From assembly GCF_000226095.1 (NCBI RefSeq), contig NC_016475.1, forward strand, positions 558,001-622,000: a DNA stretch of 64,000 bases. The letters are read 5' to 3'. Every line of letters starts with the position of its first letter. Position 1 is the first letter of the stretch. The notes beneath the pieces were generated by a model. The model was not told where the DNA came from. It ran no database searches and worked only from the letters and a program-made list of their open reading frames with translations. The DNA is from Thermothelomyces thermophilus ATCC 42464 (Eukaryota > Ascomycota > Sordariomycetes > Sordariales > Chaetomiaceae). A program made the position numbers and the translations under genes. Of the stretch, positions 12,334 to 22,982 are shown piece after piece.

Positions 12334-12783
12334 TGTCACGAGCCAACCATATACCGCGACCCGGTGGGGTGTAGCAGGCTAAATGAGCCACCAATCAAGA
12401 AGGGCACGAAGCGAGGCTGATATGGGATCGCTAGGGAGCGCGGGCTACCACGGGCGAACAATTGCCAAAAGGGAAAGATAGCAGAGGATAGCTAGCTACC
12501 AAAGGCGATCCAAGGACAGGATAGAAGGGGACTATAAGCGATCGACAGAAGTATATATACATGTAAATAGTCACTCGTTATGGTGGACTCTGGGAGTTTA
12601 CCAGTGATAGTAACTCACAATCACAGTACTCGCCAAGAATCACTGATTACTGTGAGAGATAACTTCAGTGTTATTGTAAACCCTTTGGCTTTACCGAATC
12701 CCTTAGACGACCTACTTGCTGGCTCTGCTTAATCTACCTTCGTCTGAACCCTTTTAGAAGAAGTCTAAGTTAGGTTCGTCATA
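12334..12783 (+). repeat. Solo LTR of the G family (U3 type B, 450 bp)
   Basis: Starts TGTCACGAGC and ends TTCGTCATA (last C changed to T). The U3 half matches G5, not the neighbours G1 or G2. Flanks are caagg (12329-12333) and cgagg (12784-12788), a 5-bp target duplicate differing by one G/A transition. LINE ORF2 continues on both sides, so this is an LTR left by recombination between the ends of a former full insertion. Confidence 0.88.
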
Positions 12784-12788
12784 CGAGG

Positions 12789-13347
12789 CCTAGAGTAGGT
12801 CTATTGTAGAAGGCTGGCTACGTTAGTCTCCCTAGGGGGCCTTAGTAACCTAGCTATAAGGTATATATAGGTTAAGGTCCTATTAGTCTATAAGGCTAAG
12901 GAGGTCTCTAGCCCCTAGGCTAAGCCTATCAAACAGGTCCTAGACCGGGTAGTAAAGATTAAAGTTACTTGTAAGAACTAGGGGGTAGGTTGGCCGAGGT
13001 AGGGCTAGCAGGTCCTATAAGAGGGCCTGCTCCCCCTTATTATTATAGACTAACTAGAGCTTAAACCCCTTCTCTCTTAGGGCTAGGAAGGTTATCTTAT
13101 ACTAGTTCTCCTCTGCTAAATAGTCCTACTAGCCAACTAGGAAGCGCTTAGCCACTAGAATAGCTACTTTACCCTTAGGCTTATGAACTAGGTAGTATTT
13201 CGAAGCCTAGGGGCAGTATATTAACCCTATAAACCGGTTAATCTATAGCTCCTAGATAGCTAATAGGTTATATTTAGCCTCTTCTAATAGGATCTTAAGG
13301 GCCTGTTTATTACCTTAGGTATTCTACTAAAGGATCTTAATTTGCAT
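12789..13347 (-). pseudogene. LINE ORF2 N-terminus: APE-type endonuclease
   Basis: The ATG at 13345-13347 is intact and is followed by MQIKIL then NT-GN, the usual start of a LINE endonuclease. Further on, the family motif GDFNLHHP is changed to SNFNLYYP: Gly to Ser and the catalytic Asp to Asn, both TpG-context changes. A run like STIDL (…PSTIDLLWAS) marks the end of the domain. The enzyme would nick the target site. This half is separated from the reverse transcriptase by the solo LTR. Confidence 0.82.
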
Positions 13348-13399
13348 TCGAGGTGGCTAGGGCAGAGGCTAAAGGTATAGTAGTAGGCTCTATAGCTAT

Positions 13400-13792
13400 T
13401 ACCCCCTTAGCTGGTTACGAAAAGGAGGGGGTTCCGGGCTGTAGAAAAGAGATATAGGTCTGTTAGGCGTCGAACAAGGCGCTCCTAGCCGCCTGCTAGG
13501 CTAGGGTAGGCCTCCTATAGGGGCGCTTAGCCCCGGTTTGGTAGTGGTTGTCGCCTTCCGGTTAGCTATTAAGCTCGAAGGCTACCTTCTAATGTAGTTG
13601 CTCTAGTAGCTAGAAGGTTTAGGGTCTATACTAGTAGGCCTCCCTAGCCCGTTCCTAGGCTTTGACTTTCTTTAGGCAGCCCCTATACCAAGCCATATAG
13701 GGGCCCTTACAGGCTATATACCTGCAAGGGAGCTAGTTAGAGTAGGTAGGGCACTAGGCCTCCCTAGTCTTCCCCTCCTCCCTATAGGCCTT
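13400..13792 (-). pseudogene. LINE ORF1, 3' part with zinc knuckles
   Basis: The minus strand reads Cys-rich sequence (C-P-T-C ... C-x3-C-K-G-P ... C) near 13670-13770. These are gag-like zinc knuckles typical of ORF1 of Tad-like LINEs, followed by a charged linker to ORF2. It is interrupted at gcctt (13788-13792) by G2 and resumes at 21347. Stops at Trp/Gln codons mark RIP. Confidence 0.7.
13788..13792. repeat. Left target duplicate of G2 (gcctt)
   Basis: The same five bases follow the right LTR at 21347-21351. Confidence 0.85.
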
Positions 13793-14219
13793 TGTGACGA
13801 ACCCAACTCAGACTTCTTCTGAAAGGGTTCAGACGAAGGTAGATTAAGCAGGACAAGCAGGCAGGTCGTCTAAGGGATTCGGTGAAGCCAAGGGGTTTAC
13901 AACAACACTTAGAGTTGTCTCTTACAGTAATTAGCAATGCTTGGTATAAGTACTGTAATTATAATTACTATCACTAGTAAACTCCTAGAGTCTACTATAA
14001 CGAGTGACTATCTATATATATATATAATCCTAGGATTACTAGTGGTTATGGTGATCCTCTATACTAGCTTACCTGGCTCATATTGTAAGCTAATGATCCT
14101 CTGCTAGGATCATTTCTTGCCAAGTGTGATCCTATCCTGATTGGTTTATTATTCTTTGGCTTGATTGGCCCGTTTGTGTCGGTGGCCTAGGCGGTAGCTA
14201 TATACATATTTCTGTGACA
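13793..14219 (-). repeat. Left (3') LTR of G2, U3 type A, 427 bp
   Basis: Plus-strand reading TGTGACGAAC...TCTGTGACA. Adjacent inner sequence cgatgccttccc is the reversed polypurine tract. Confidence 0.93.
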
Positions 14220-14236
14220 CGATGCCTTCCCTCTAA

Positions 14237-14277
14237 GGCTTTTAACCCGAAAGCCCTCTTTAGATCGTTTTAAATAG
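14237..14277 (+). promoter_or_regulatory. Stem-loop and TTTTAAATAG box ahead of the antisense ORF (G2)
   Basis: The stem-loop at 14237-14255 is GGCTTTTA-ACC-CGAAAGCC (two stem pairs lost to transitions). The box CGTTTTAAATAG is at 14266-14277, 70 nt before the ATG at 14347. The same layout is seen in all G copies. Promoter role is inferred. Confidence 0.5.
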
Positions 14278-14346
14278 CGCTAATATCCTTTTCCTACGTA
14301 TACCTTGCAATTTTTCCCTTTTTCTATACTGCTAGTGGCTGACAAG

Positions 14347-14988
14347 ATGGTAGATCGTATCTCTAAGCGCCGATCTTTAAAATCCTAATAGCACGCCACA
14401 CTTGCTTCTTTTATTGACTCCTCTGGCGTAGATGTTATGCCGTGTTCGTGGTGTTTTAAGCAGAACTTAGCTTGTCATATAGCATTAGGCTCTTCTTGCT
14501 ATAACAAGTGTATACGTCAGGGTCGTTCTTGCGATAGTTCCGATATAGTATCTGCTTATTTATAGCCTAGTTATTACCTTAATGTTTATAGCTAATCTTT
14601 TATAGTAATAAAGATTATATCTGAATAAAAACATATAGAATAAGAAGAGGCTAATGCTAAAGAGGCCCTTTTTGTTCTTTAAACTTAACTTCAGACGGCT
14701 ATCGGTCGATTGGCTCGTCTTCGTCGCCAGAAACGTTTCTTGAAGGAGCAGGGTTCTAAGCTGTTTCGTCGAGGTATACAGTCTCTAGAGGAAATAGAGG
14801 TAGAAGAACGGAGGGTGTAGGATTCCGAGGCACGTATTATTAGTGATATACGATCCTAGGGTGCTGATATCCCGTTTGACTAGTCCTCTTTGGGCCTAGA
14901 TTTGTCGGAGGCCGACTTAGCCGTTTTGTCCGAGCTAGTGCCTATAGTTGATCCGGGTTCTGGCGGTAGAACTGTTTTAGTTTCTTAA
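14347..14988 (+). pseudogene. G2 antisense ORF, 213 codons (Zn-cluster-like, coiled coil)
   Basis: ATG and final stop are in one frame with no net indel, but several inner TAG/TAA stops are present. The N-terminal third has six spaced Cys (PCSWC...AC...SC...KC...SCD, near 14437-14530), resembling a fungal Zn(II) cluster. A coiled-coil-like part follows, with RLARLRRQKRFLKEQG and then FRRG. The end reads ELVPIVDPGSGGRTVLVS. The 3' end overlaps the pol end by about 47 nt. G4 has the same ORF at the same length (642 bp). Function is unknown; a DNA- or RNA-binding accessory protein is a guess. Confidence 0.72.
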
Positions 14989-17900
14989 AGCAGTTTAAAT
15001 TCTTGACTAGTTCCTATGAGTTGTCTTCTGGTCCGAAATCGAGCTACTTAACTAGGTATTATAGTTCCCTATTAATAATATATAAATCTAGAATTTCTTT
15101 GACGTCCTATTCTTCTTCCTTGTCTTTTACTTTAATATATATAGTAACCTTAGCGTTTTTTGGTACTGGTTTAAGAAGTGAAATATGAAAAACATCTGTC
15201 TGTAGTTATATAGATGACGGTAACGATAGTCGGTAGTTAGATGTCGAAATTTGTTCTTTGATAACGAAGGGTCTAACCTTCTTAAAGTCTAGCTTTATAC
15301 TTGGTCGTTTGGTTCGTAAGTTCCGTATAATTAAGTAGACTTTGTCTCCCCTCTCTAGGTAAGGTCCCTCGAGCCTATATTTGTCATAGTAATTCTTTAT
15401 TCTAGTCTTGACAAACTCGAGTTCCTTTTTAAGCTTTTTATATAGTGCATACATTTGTTCCGCTTTGACTGCTGCTCTCGGCACTATGACTTCTAGTCCT
15501 TGCCTAAGGTCTACTTTATATCTGTAGTTCGCGAAGAACGGTATAACTTTAGTCGTTTCCGTTAGCGTTATATTGTAAGCGAGTTATGCTATTGGCAATA
15601 GTATGACCTAGTCGTCTTGTTAGTAGTTAATGTAAGAACGGAGATACTATTCGATAATTTAGTTTAGTCGCTCCGTTTGTCCGTCGGTCTGTAGGTGATA
15701 TGCCATTGATAGCTTACTATTGACGCCTAATTGTTATATTAACGCTTGCTAGAACTTCGATACGAACTTAGTATCTCTATCGGTAATCTATTCCTATAGC
15801 TAAGCGTGTACTAATGTGACTTGCCGATAGATCATGTCTGCTAACTGTTTAGCTATCTAGGACTCCTTATAGGGAAAGAAGTATGCCTATTTAGTTAGGC
15901 GGTCTACTATAGTGAGAATACTATTATAGATTACCCCTGTAGCCGTATCTTTAGATTCTAGTAGCTTCGTAATAAAGTCTATTATAACTAAACTCCATAG
16001 TTTGTCGGCTATTAGTAGTAGCTAAAGTAGCCTATATAGCTTATATCATGCCGTTTTGCTTCGATTATAGATGTTATAGCTCTGTACGACTTCCTTAACT
16101 CGTGTCGTTAACTGTAGAAAGTCATAGTGTTTCTTGACTTGTACGACAGTCTTTGTAACTCCTTTATGTCCTCTAAGTTTCGACTCGTAGAGTTTTCGAA
16201 TCATTTACAGCTATTAGTCTTTATCGTAGATGTACGCTTTGCCTCGGTACCAGAGTTTCCTATCTTTTTCTTCTACTTCATTAGGTATCGCTAGTCCAGG
16301 TGTTGCTTGATACTATGCTTCGTCGATCCTTTCTTCTTGAAAGATTATATAACATTCTAGGAACGAGTCAAGTAGATCGTCTTCTACGGGTGTCTACGTT
16401 TCGTAATATAGCGTTCTGTCTATTCGTTCCTTGAATAACGGTAGCGTTGTTTCTGTTCGTTCTTCTATATGATCCGTTTGTCGGCTTAAGGCGTCTGCTT
16501 GTACGTTCTCTTTGCCCTTCTTATAGCGGATCTCAAAATTAAATTCCGTAAGGAATTCTACCTATTATATTTGTCATCTATTAAGCTCCTTTGTTGTCGT
16601 GAAGTATTGCAAATTCTTATAATCCGTATATACTTATACTAGTTCGATCGTACTACTAAAGTATAGTCGCTATTCCTTAAAAGCTTCGACAATCGCAAGT
16701 AGTTCCTTGTCGTAGATTAGATAATTAAGATGTAGTCTATCGAGCTTCCTTAAAAAGAAGGCTACAGGATATAGCTTCCCTTGTTTGTCTTATTATCCTA
16801 ATTATCCTCCGATAGCGTAGTCTAAAGTGTCTGTTTCTACCTTAAATAGCTTCTTAGGGTCTAGTAGCACTAGTACTAGATCTTTAGTAATAGTGTTACG
16901 GATCTACGTAAATGCTTGCTCGTATTGCTCTTCCTATTAGAATTTAGCGTTCTTCTTGGTAAGTTTGTACAAAGGTTGTACGATCGCTCTAAAGTTCCTG
17001 ATGAACATCTAGTAGAAGTTCGCAAACCTGATGAAACTTCGTACTTCCGTAACTGACGTCGGTCGTAGCTAATCCTTGATGGCTTTGACTTTTAAAGGTT
17101 CTATCTAGATTTGTCCTAGGGATATCTCGTATTCTAAAAACACCGTTTTCCTAACGTGGAATTTGCTCTTTTCCTTGTTAACTAATAGCTTATACGTGTA
17201 TAATGTATCTAATACTGCTCTTATATGCTTCCGGTGTTTGTCTATGGTTTTAGAGAAGATAAGTATATTGTCGAGATAATATACCGCAAATTTGTCGAGA
17301 AAGGATTAGATAGCTTGATTAATTAGGGCTTAGAACGTTACTAGCGTATTTGTAAGTCTAAATGGCATGACGAGGTACTTGTAGTAGCTATAGGGTATCC
17401 TAAAGGCCGTTTTCTACTTGTCGCCTTCTTTGATCTATATATAGTTATAGGCTAATGGTAAGTCAAGACACGTAAAATATTAGGCTCCTGCTAACTAATC
17501 TTAGAGCCGTAAGATTAGCGGTAACGGGTATCGGTTTTTCACGGTCTGTTCGTTAAGTTGCCAATAGTCGACATATAACTATAGCTTTCTATCTTTCTTA
17601 GGCATAAACAAGATTAGATAGCCTACTAGCGATGTCGACGGGCGGATATGTCCTCTTCGAAGGTTCTCCTCTAAATATCGCTTAAGTTCTTTGTTCTATG
17701 TCTAGCTCGTATAGTAAATCTTGAAGAACTTTAGTCGTGCTCCTTCTTTAAGCTTGATCTTGTGATCCTATAGGCCGTATTCTAGTAATCCTTCTAGATA
17801 CTTCGGTTCGAATGCTAGGTATCCTTTGTATTCCTTTGGTACTTTCCTAGTCTCGTCTCGTTTCTCGATTTTCTAATAGTATACGAACTTGGTTCTGTCT

Positions 17901-20892
17901 ATGGCGATGCTAGCGATTTCTCCTATCTTAACCTACTGCTCTAGTTACAGTGCTCCGCATTCGTCAACGGAGAGAACAGCTATCGGTGGTTTAGCTTGTT
18001 CTTCCTGTCGTAACGTCAGTATCATTATGCCGCTTCTTCTAGAGTCCGTAGTGGTCTGCCTGCTACTATCTATCTCTTGCGGTAGATCCGTGGAATATAC
18101 CTTCCTCTAAGCATCGTCTGCTTACGATCCTTGCGTACTCCTTATCTTGCTAGTTAAATATAACTCTATCTAGGGTCGTAGGTAGCTACCATTCCTCTAG
18201 CTAATGTCTAGGTTGTAATCTTTATACTATAGTAACCTTAATATTATATCTTTATCGTTGCCTATGTCTATAATACTAAATATAACTGCTATAGTTTTCC
18301 CTACTATAGTAATATCAATCGGTTTAGTCTCCCTATATACCTATTATGTCGGAAATGGCCCTTTGACTATACTATGCTTCCGCTTCATTCTCTAGGGTAT
18401 CTGTAGCTAATTTATAAGCGTCGGTGAAATTAGGTTTATCTCTGCTCTACTATCTACTAGTACGAGCATTCCGTGCTGTTTCCATTGTGCTGTCGTCTAT
18501 AATCGCTTGTCTTGCCGCCGTCGTCTAAAGATTGCGGCGATTTCCTATGTTTCTGCCAGGAGGTCTCGATATAGTGGTTTCTTGCGCTAGTTCCTCCTGT
18601 ACTACGTTACTACTCGCCGCTATATAGGCGTTAATGGTTTTTAGGCCCCTCGAAGGGCCCTAACCCGTTTCTTAGGTTAGTACTAACCTCTTTAATCGTT
18701 TGGCTAATAGCGGCTTTGTCTATTGTGCTCATTTCTATAAGCTATTAGGTACTTATAGCTTCCTATTATTAGGTCTGTTCTACTTTTTATTGTATATGCT
18801 ATAGCTTTATCTAAAGCTCCTGGATCCGCGATTTCTTTTCGTCCGCGTGGTAGAGGCAGTCGTTACTCCGGTACGAGTCTTATATATCTTGTCCTATTCC
18901 ACAGTACCTAGGCCAGGCTCGTTTTAGTACTACTATAATGCCTTCTAGATCGTAGGCTTCGATCTTCTAGAGCAATTCGGCCGCTCTGTTTCTTGTATTA
19001 TAGACCTATTCTATAGGGCGGAGGCTTCCGTCCTTATTTCCTTATCAGGTCGGCTAGTAATTGTTTTTGAATTTGTTACGAAAGTGGTATTAGCATTTGT
19101 ATACCACACATTAGAACTAAGGCACTTGCGTATATGCCTCGTATCGAGGGTACAATCGCGTAGCGTCGCCTAGGAAGTATTAGAATTCTCTCCTGAATCC
19201 TTCCTACTATATATAGGCTATAGGTACTCTAATGCTAAGGTAGGAGTGTTTCTTCTAGTAGCTTTCCTATATACGCTTATCTTTTCCGCGGTTCGCGCGT
19301 ATAAACTGGTACTCGGGGTTCCGTACGTCGTGGCTAAGTTGCTAATCGTCAAAATGCTCGGCGTAGCTGTCAGGCCTATCGTACGTCATAGGCTATTCCC
19401 CTTTGATGGTTTCCACGATACGTCAGAGTTCCCTTATCTCGTCCCTTATTCTATTGCTCTACTAGGTAAGTCAAATCAAGCGTTCATCCCATTTATACAG
19501 TTCCATGTTAAGCCGGAAAACTTTATTACGATACTATTCGATTCGTTCCTAGAGGAATAGAATATTAGGTCTAGGTCTTTCGATTCCTTAGGTGTCGGTC
19601 GTCTACGATCTATCCTACCTCTAGGTGACTATAAAACCCCACTGCCTCAAGGCTAGGAGAGTCGAAATTAGTGGTATGTACTCTCCTGCCATGTCCTATT
19701 TAGCGAGACCTATCTCTGGGTTTATAGTGACTAGTTCGGAGTATAGTACTTGTCTGTCTTCTCTATTGCCGTTATGTCCGAAACTGTCCGTGTCGCTATC
19801 CTTATCTTTATAGCTCGTAGCTACTACTTTGGTAACGTTTTTAGTAGTTTCGTCAATATCCGTGATTTCTTTTCTAGGGACTAGCTTCTATTCTTTCTTC
19901 AGGCTTTAATATTCTCGCTTATAGTGCCCTTTCTTTCTATAGTTATAGTAGGTAATATAGGACTTGTCTTTGGTTGTCTTCTTCTAGTCCTGCTTCTACG
20001 CTATATCTATATCTATAGCTCTAGGGTACGTCCTATACAAAGTACTAACGTACGTTCGCTTTTTCTTGTCGTTAGCCTTAACTATAGTTCTATTTGTTTG
20101 ACCTCGTTTTTGCTACTCTTGTATATAGAGCCGATTATTAATTCTAATGGCCTATATAATATATTTATCTAAAGTCTTAGGCCGATCGTACTTATATAGC
20201 TTGTCTTTGACCTTTTCCTTTAGGCTGTTATAGAACAATTACATTAATACCTTATCGTTAAGTTAGGACTTAAATATGTCCTATCTAAACTGTACGGTGT
20301 AAGAGGCTACTAACTTGGTCTGTCGGAGATTAGCGAGTCTTTCTTACGTATGAATTTTCTCGTCTTTGTCACTAAAAACCTTCTAAAGCTCTTCTTCGAA
20401 GCGGTCGTAAGATTAGAAGACTGCCTATATAAACACGTCTCGGTCGTCTTCGTCTTCCTCGGTAAGATAGTCATTCTACGTAGGCTTGAACTATCTAAGT
20501 GCCTTGCCCTCTAGTCTCGTAGCTATATAAAGGACTTTAGCTTTTTTGTCTAGAAACTTGTCATTATTAAGCTAGAAGTAGGATTAGAAGTTTGTTAGGA
20601 ATCCTACAAGATCCTCCTTAGTTCCTCTATATTTGCTAGGTAGTTTAATCTTGATACGGCTCGCTTTGACGGTCTCGAGCGTCTCGATTTTGGTATAGGC
20701 CTCGTTAATCAATTTCTACAAGTACTTTTCGCCGTTCTCGAGTTCCTTGATTCGAGCTTAGGTAGCCTTATCTCTCTAGTCTAACTCCTAGATCTGTTGC
20801 TAGAGTTAACTAAGCTAGGTAAGCAGTTATTCGGCTATGACGTTAGTAGCTATGTCGGTGTCGAGGTTGAGGTTACCTCTATTCTAAACTAT
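14942..20892 (-). pseudogene. G2 gag-pol, RIP-inactivated
   Basis: The likely gag start at 20892 reads ATA GTT TAG AAT GG-type sequence, as if ATG GTT CAG had lost its ATG and Gln codon to RIP. The gag zinc knuckle near 19900-19950 has both framework Cys changed to Tyr. Protease lies near 18440. Reverse transcriptase is at about 16950-17700 with YLDD changed to YLDN at 17267-17278. RNase H is near 16800, integrase at 15200-16600 and the chromodomain at 14950-15110. Domain content equals G1. Confidence 0.9.
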
Positions 20893-20919
20893 AATAGAAC
20901 AAAGGGAGTGATAGCAACG

Positions 20920-21346
20920 TGTAATGAACCTAACTTAGACTTCTTCTAAAAGGGTTTAGACAAAGGTAGATTGAGCGGGACAAGTAGGCAGGTCGTCTAA
21001 GGGATTTAGTGAAGCTAAGGGGTTTATAACAATACTTAAAGTTATCTCTTATAGTAATTAGCAATACTTGGTATAAGTACTGTAATTGTGATTACTATTA
21101 CTGGTGAACTCCTAGAGTCCATTATAACGAGTGACTATCTATATATATATATAATCCTGGGATTACTAGCGGTTATGGTGATCCTCTGTACTAGCTTACC
21201 TGGCTTACGTCGTGAGCTAGTGATCCTCTGCTAGGATCATTTCTTGCCAAGTGTGATCCTATCCTGATTGGTTTATCATTCTTTGGCTTGATTGGCCCGT
21301 TTGTGTCGGTGGCCTAGGCGGCAGCTGCATGTATATTTCCGTGATA
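20920..21346 (-). repeat. Right (5') LTR of G2, U3 type A, 427 bp
   Basis: Begins TGTAATGAAC and ends GTGATA on the plus strand (terminal positions altered by transitions). Same length as its partner. It is followed by gcctt, the target duplicate. Confidence 0.93.
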
Positions 21347-21841
21347 GCCTTTATATCGTAATGGCTATAACGGGCCAGCTACTAGTAATACCACTAGGTA
21401 TAGCTAAAGCTCTAGCACTTATAGCACTGCCTTAGCTTAAGGGCTTCCTAGTAAGGCTTATAATCTAATACCTAGGCATCCTAGACTACGCCCTCGTTAC
21501 AGGCCTTCCAGGCCTCTTTAAGGTCCTATAGACCAAGGAGTACTATGGCCTACTTTCTTTGCAGGCTCTTTGGCAACCGGAACTTGACCGTTTCAATCGA
21601 GTGTAGGCTTATAGCCCCCTTGAAGTCTTATTTACTAACCCCCTATAGCTCTTCCTTCCGGACTCCTTTGGCTAGGACCATATAGGCCCTGCCGACCTCC
21701 CTAGCCTCTTCTCTAAAGGCTATAGCCACCTATTACTTGTTAGCCAAATACCAATCCTTAGTTACCTTATCCTTAAAGACTACTACTATATTCCTACTTA
21801 GGAGCTTCCTAGCTACGATAGCTCCCTAGCAGCTAGAAGCC
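21347..21841 (-). pseudogene. LINE ORF1, middle part
   Basis: LINE ORF1 resumes here between G2 and G3. One minus-strand frame reads through with only Trp/Gln-type stops and ends with the first zinc-knuckle residues (QCYKC near 21420). The upstream part resembles the RNA-binding region of LINE gag proteins (for example VVFKDKVTKDWYL). It is cut at its upstream side by G3 at aagcc (21837-21841). Confidence 0.65.
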
Positions 21842-22257
21842 TATAACGAACCCAACTCAGACTTCTTCTAAAAGGGTTCAGACAAAGGTAGATTGAGCGG
21901 AACCAGTAAGCAGGTCGTCTAAGGGATTCGGTAAAGCCAAAGGGTTCATAACAACACTAAAGTTGTCTCTCATAGTAATTAGCGATTCTTGGTAAGTACT
22001 ATAATTGTAACTGTTACCACTAGTAAACTCCAGAGTCCACTATAACGAGTAACTATCCACGTATATATATAATCCTAGTGATCACTTGTAATTACGGTGA
22101 TTATAAGTAATTGTATAGTGATGATTACCCTGATCACTGGTGAGCGTAGTAATTACTATGCTTCCCTATGTTGTGATTGGTCCTTTCGTTCCTTCGGCTT
22201 GATTGGCCTGTCTATGCCGGTGGCCTAGGTGGCATCTGCATGCATATTTCTGTGACA
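21842..22257 (-). repeat. Left (3') LTR of G3, U3 type C, 416 bp
   Basis: Starts TATAACGAAC (from TGTGACGAAC) and ends TGTGACA. The R-U5 half is family-like. The U3 half has runs of GTGAT/TGATCAC not present in types A and B. Confidence 0.9.
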
Positions 22258-22274
22258 CGATGTCCTCCCTCCGA

Positions 22275-22318
22275 GGCTTTCGACCCGAAAGCCTTCTTTT
22301 TTAGGCCGTTTCAAATAG
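22275..22318 (+). promoter_or_regulatory. Stem-loop and TTTCAAATAG box ahead of the antisense ORF (G3)
   Basis: The perfect stem GGCTTTCG-ACC-CGAAAGCC is at 22275-22293 and CGTTTCAAATAG at 22307-22318, about 72 nt before the ATG at 22390. Both are kept although the flanking ORF differs from G2. Promoter role is inferred. Confidence 0.5.
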
Positions 22319-22389
22319 TACTAATATCCCTTACGTTCCCTATATGTGTTTTTTCTCCTTAGCCCTTGTTGCCCTTTGTATTGTTAATC

Positions 22390-22982
22390 ATGCCATCTAA
22401 CGCGCGTAGATCCCTAGCGTCTATTCGTCATAAGCGGTTAGCTTCGTTTATTTCCGATTATAGGTTCGTAGTGATAGTATATTTCTATTGTGTAGAGTAT
22501 AACCAAGTATATAAGATAATTAAAAAATCTCGTCGCTATAAGACTTACGTGTGTCAGGGTCATGCTTATAATGGTTCCGGCGTTTTAGTTTCTTCTTGTA
22601 AGTTCCTATTTCCTTATAAGGGCACGCTTCTAATTGCCACGTAGTAGATCGTATTATACACGAGTAACGTCGTTTAAAGGCTAAAGAGAAAGAGGCCGAA
22701 GCCTTGCTATAGGAATATTAGCGTAAAGCGTCTGAGGCGTTGGCCTATCTAACTTAGGTTCGTAAATAATGAGAGTTCCTAGTAGAGAAGGGGGCAGATA
22801 TGGTTATATAGGGTTTGTCGAATCTAGACAAATTGGAGGTAGTAGAATAGTAGGAATCGGGGGCCGTCGTGTAACTTAACGGTAGCATTAATATTATTGA
22901 CTAGGGCGCTATTTTTGGTTCTGTCCTAGGTTTGCCTTTGGCTAATCTGGGTTCTGTCGATGGAACTGTTTTAGTTTCTTAA
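22390..22982 (+). pseudogene. G3 antisense ORF, divergent type C
   Basis: ATG at 22390 (MPSNARRS) opens a frame free of stops to 22644, with some Cys in its middle part (CQGHAYNGSG, SSCKF). The C-terminal part near 22700-22982 carries charged, coiled-coil-like sequence and ends GTVLVS like the G2 version. The total is not a multiple of three, so an indel is present. It overlaps the pol end tail to tail. The N-terminal sequence is clearly different from G1/G2/G4, although the position and ending are shared. Confidence 0.6.

Larger units (their letters stand above)
13793..21346 (-). mobile_element. Gypsy chromovirus copy G2, full length (7,554 bp)
   Basis: Complete LTR-to-LTR copy, read right to left, with 427-bp LTRs at both ends and a perfect gcctt target duplicate. 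Internal order on the minus strand is gag, protease, reverse transcriptase, RNase H, integrase, chromodomain. The antisense ORF is on the plus strand. It is inserted in LINE ORF1. The two LTRs differ, as far as I could compare, only by C/T and G/A changes, so divergence here reflects RIP rather than age. Confidence 0.93.

Noticed and set aside
20000-20172. Open plus-strand stretches in G2, G4 and G5 (19924-20172, 48105-48362, 62064-62486) as a membrane protein
   Set aside because: The Leu/Ser/Val-rich translation is the reverse complement of gag. The gag sense frame with the zinc knuckle explains the conservation.
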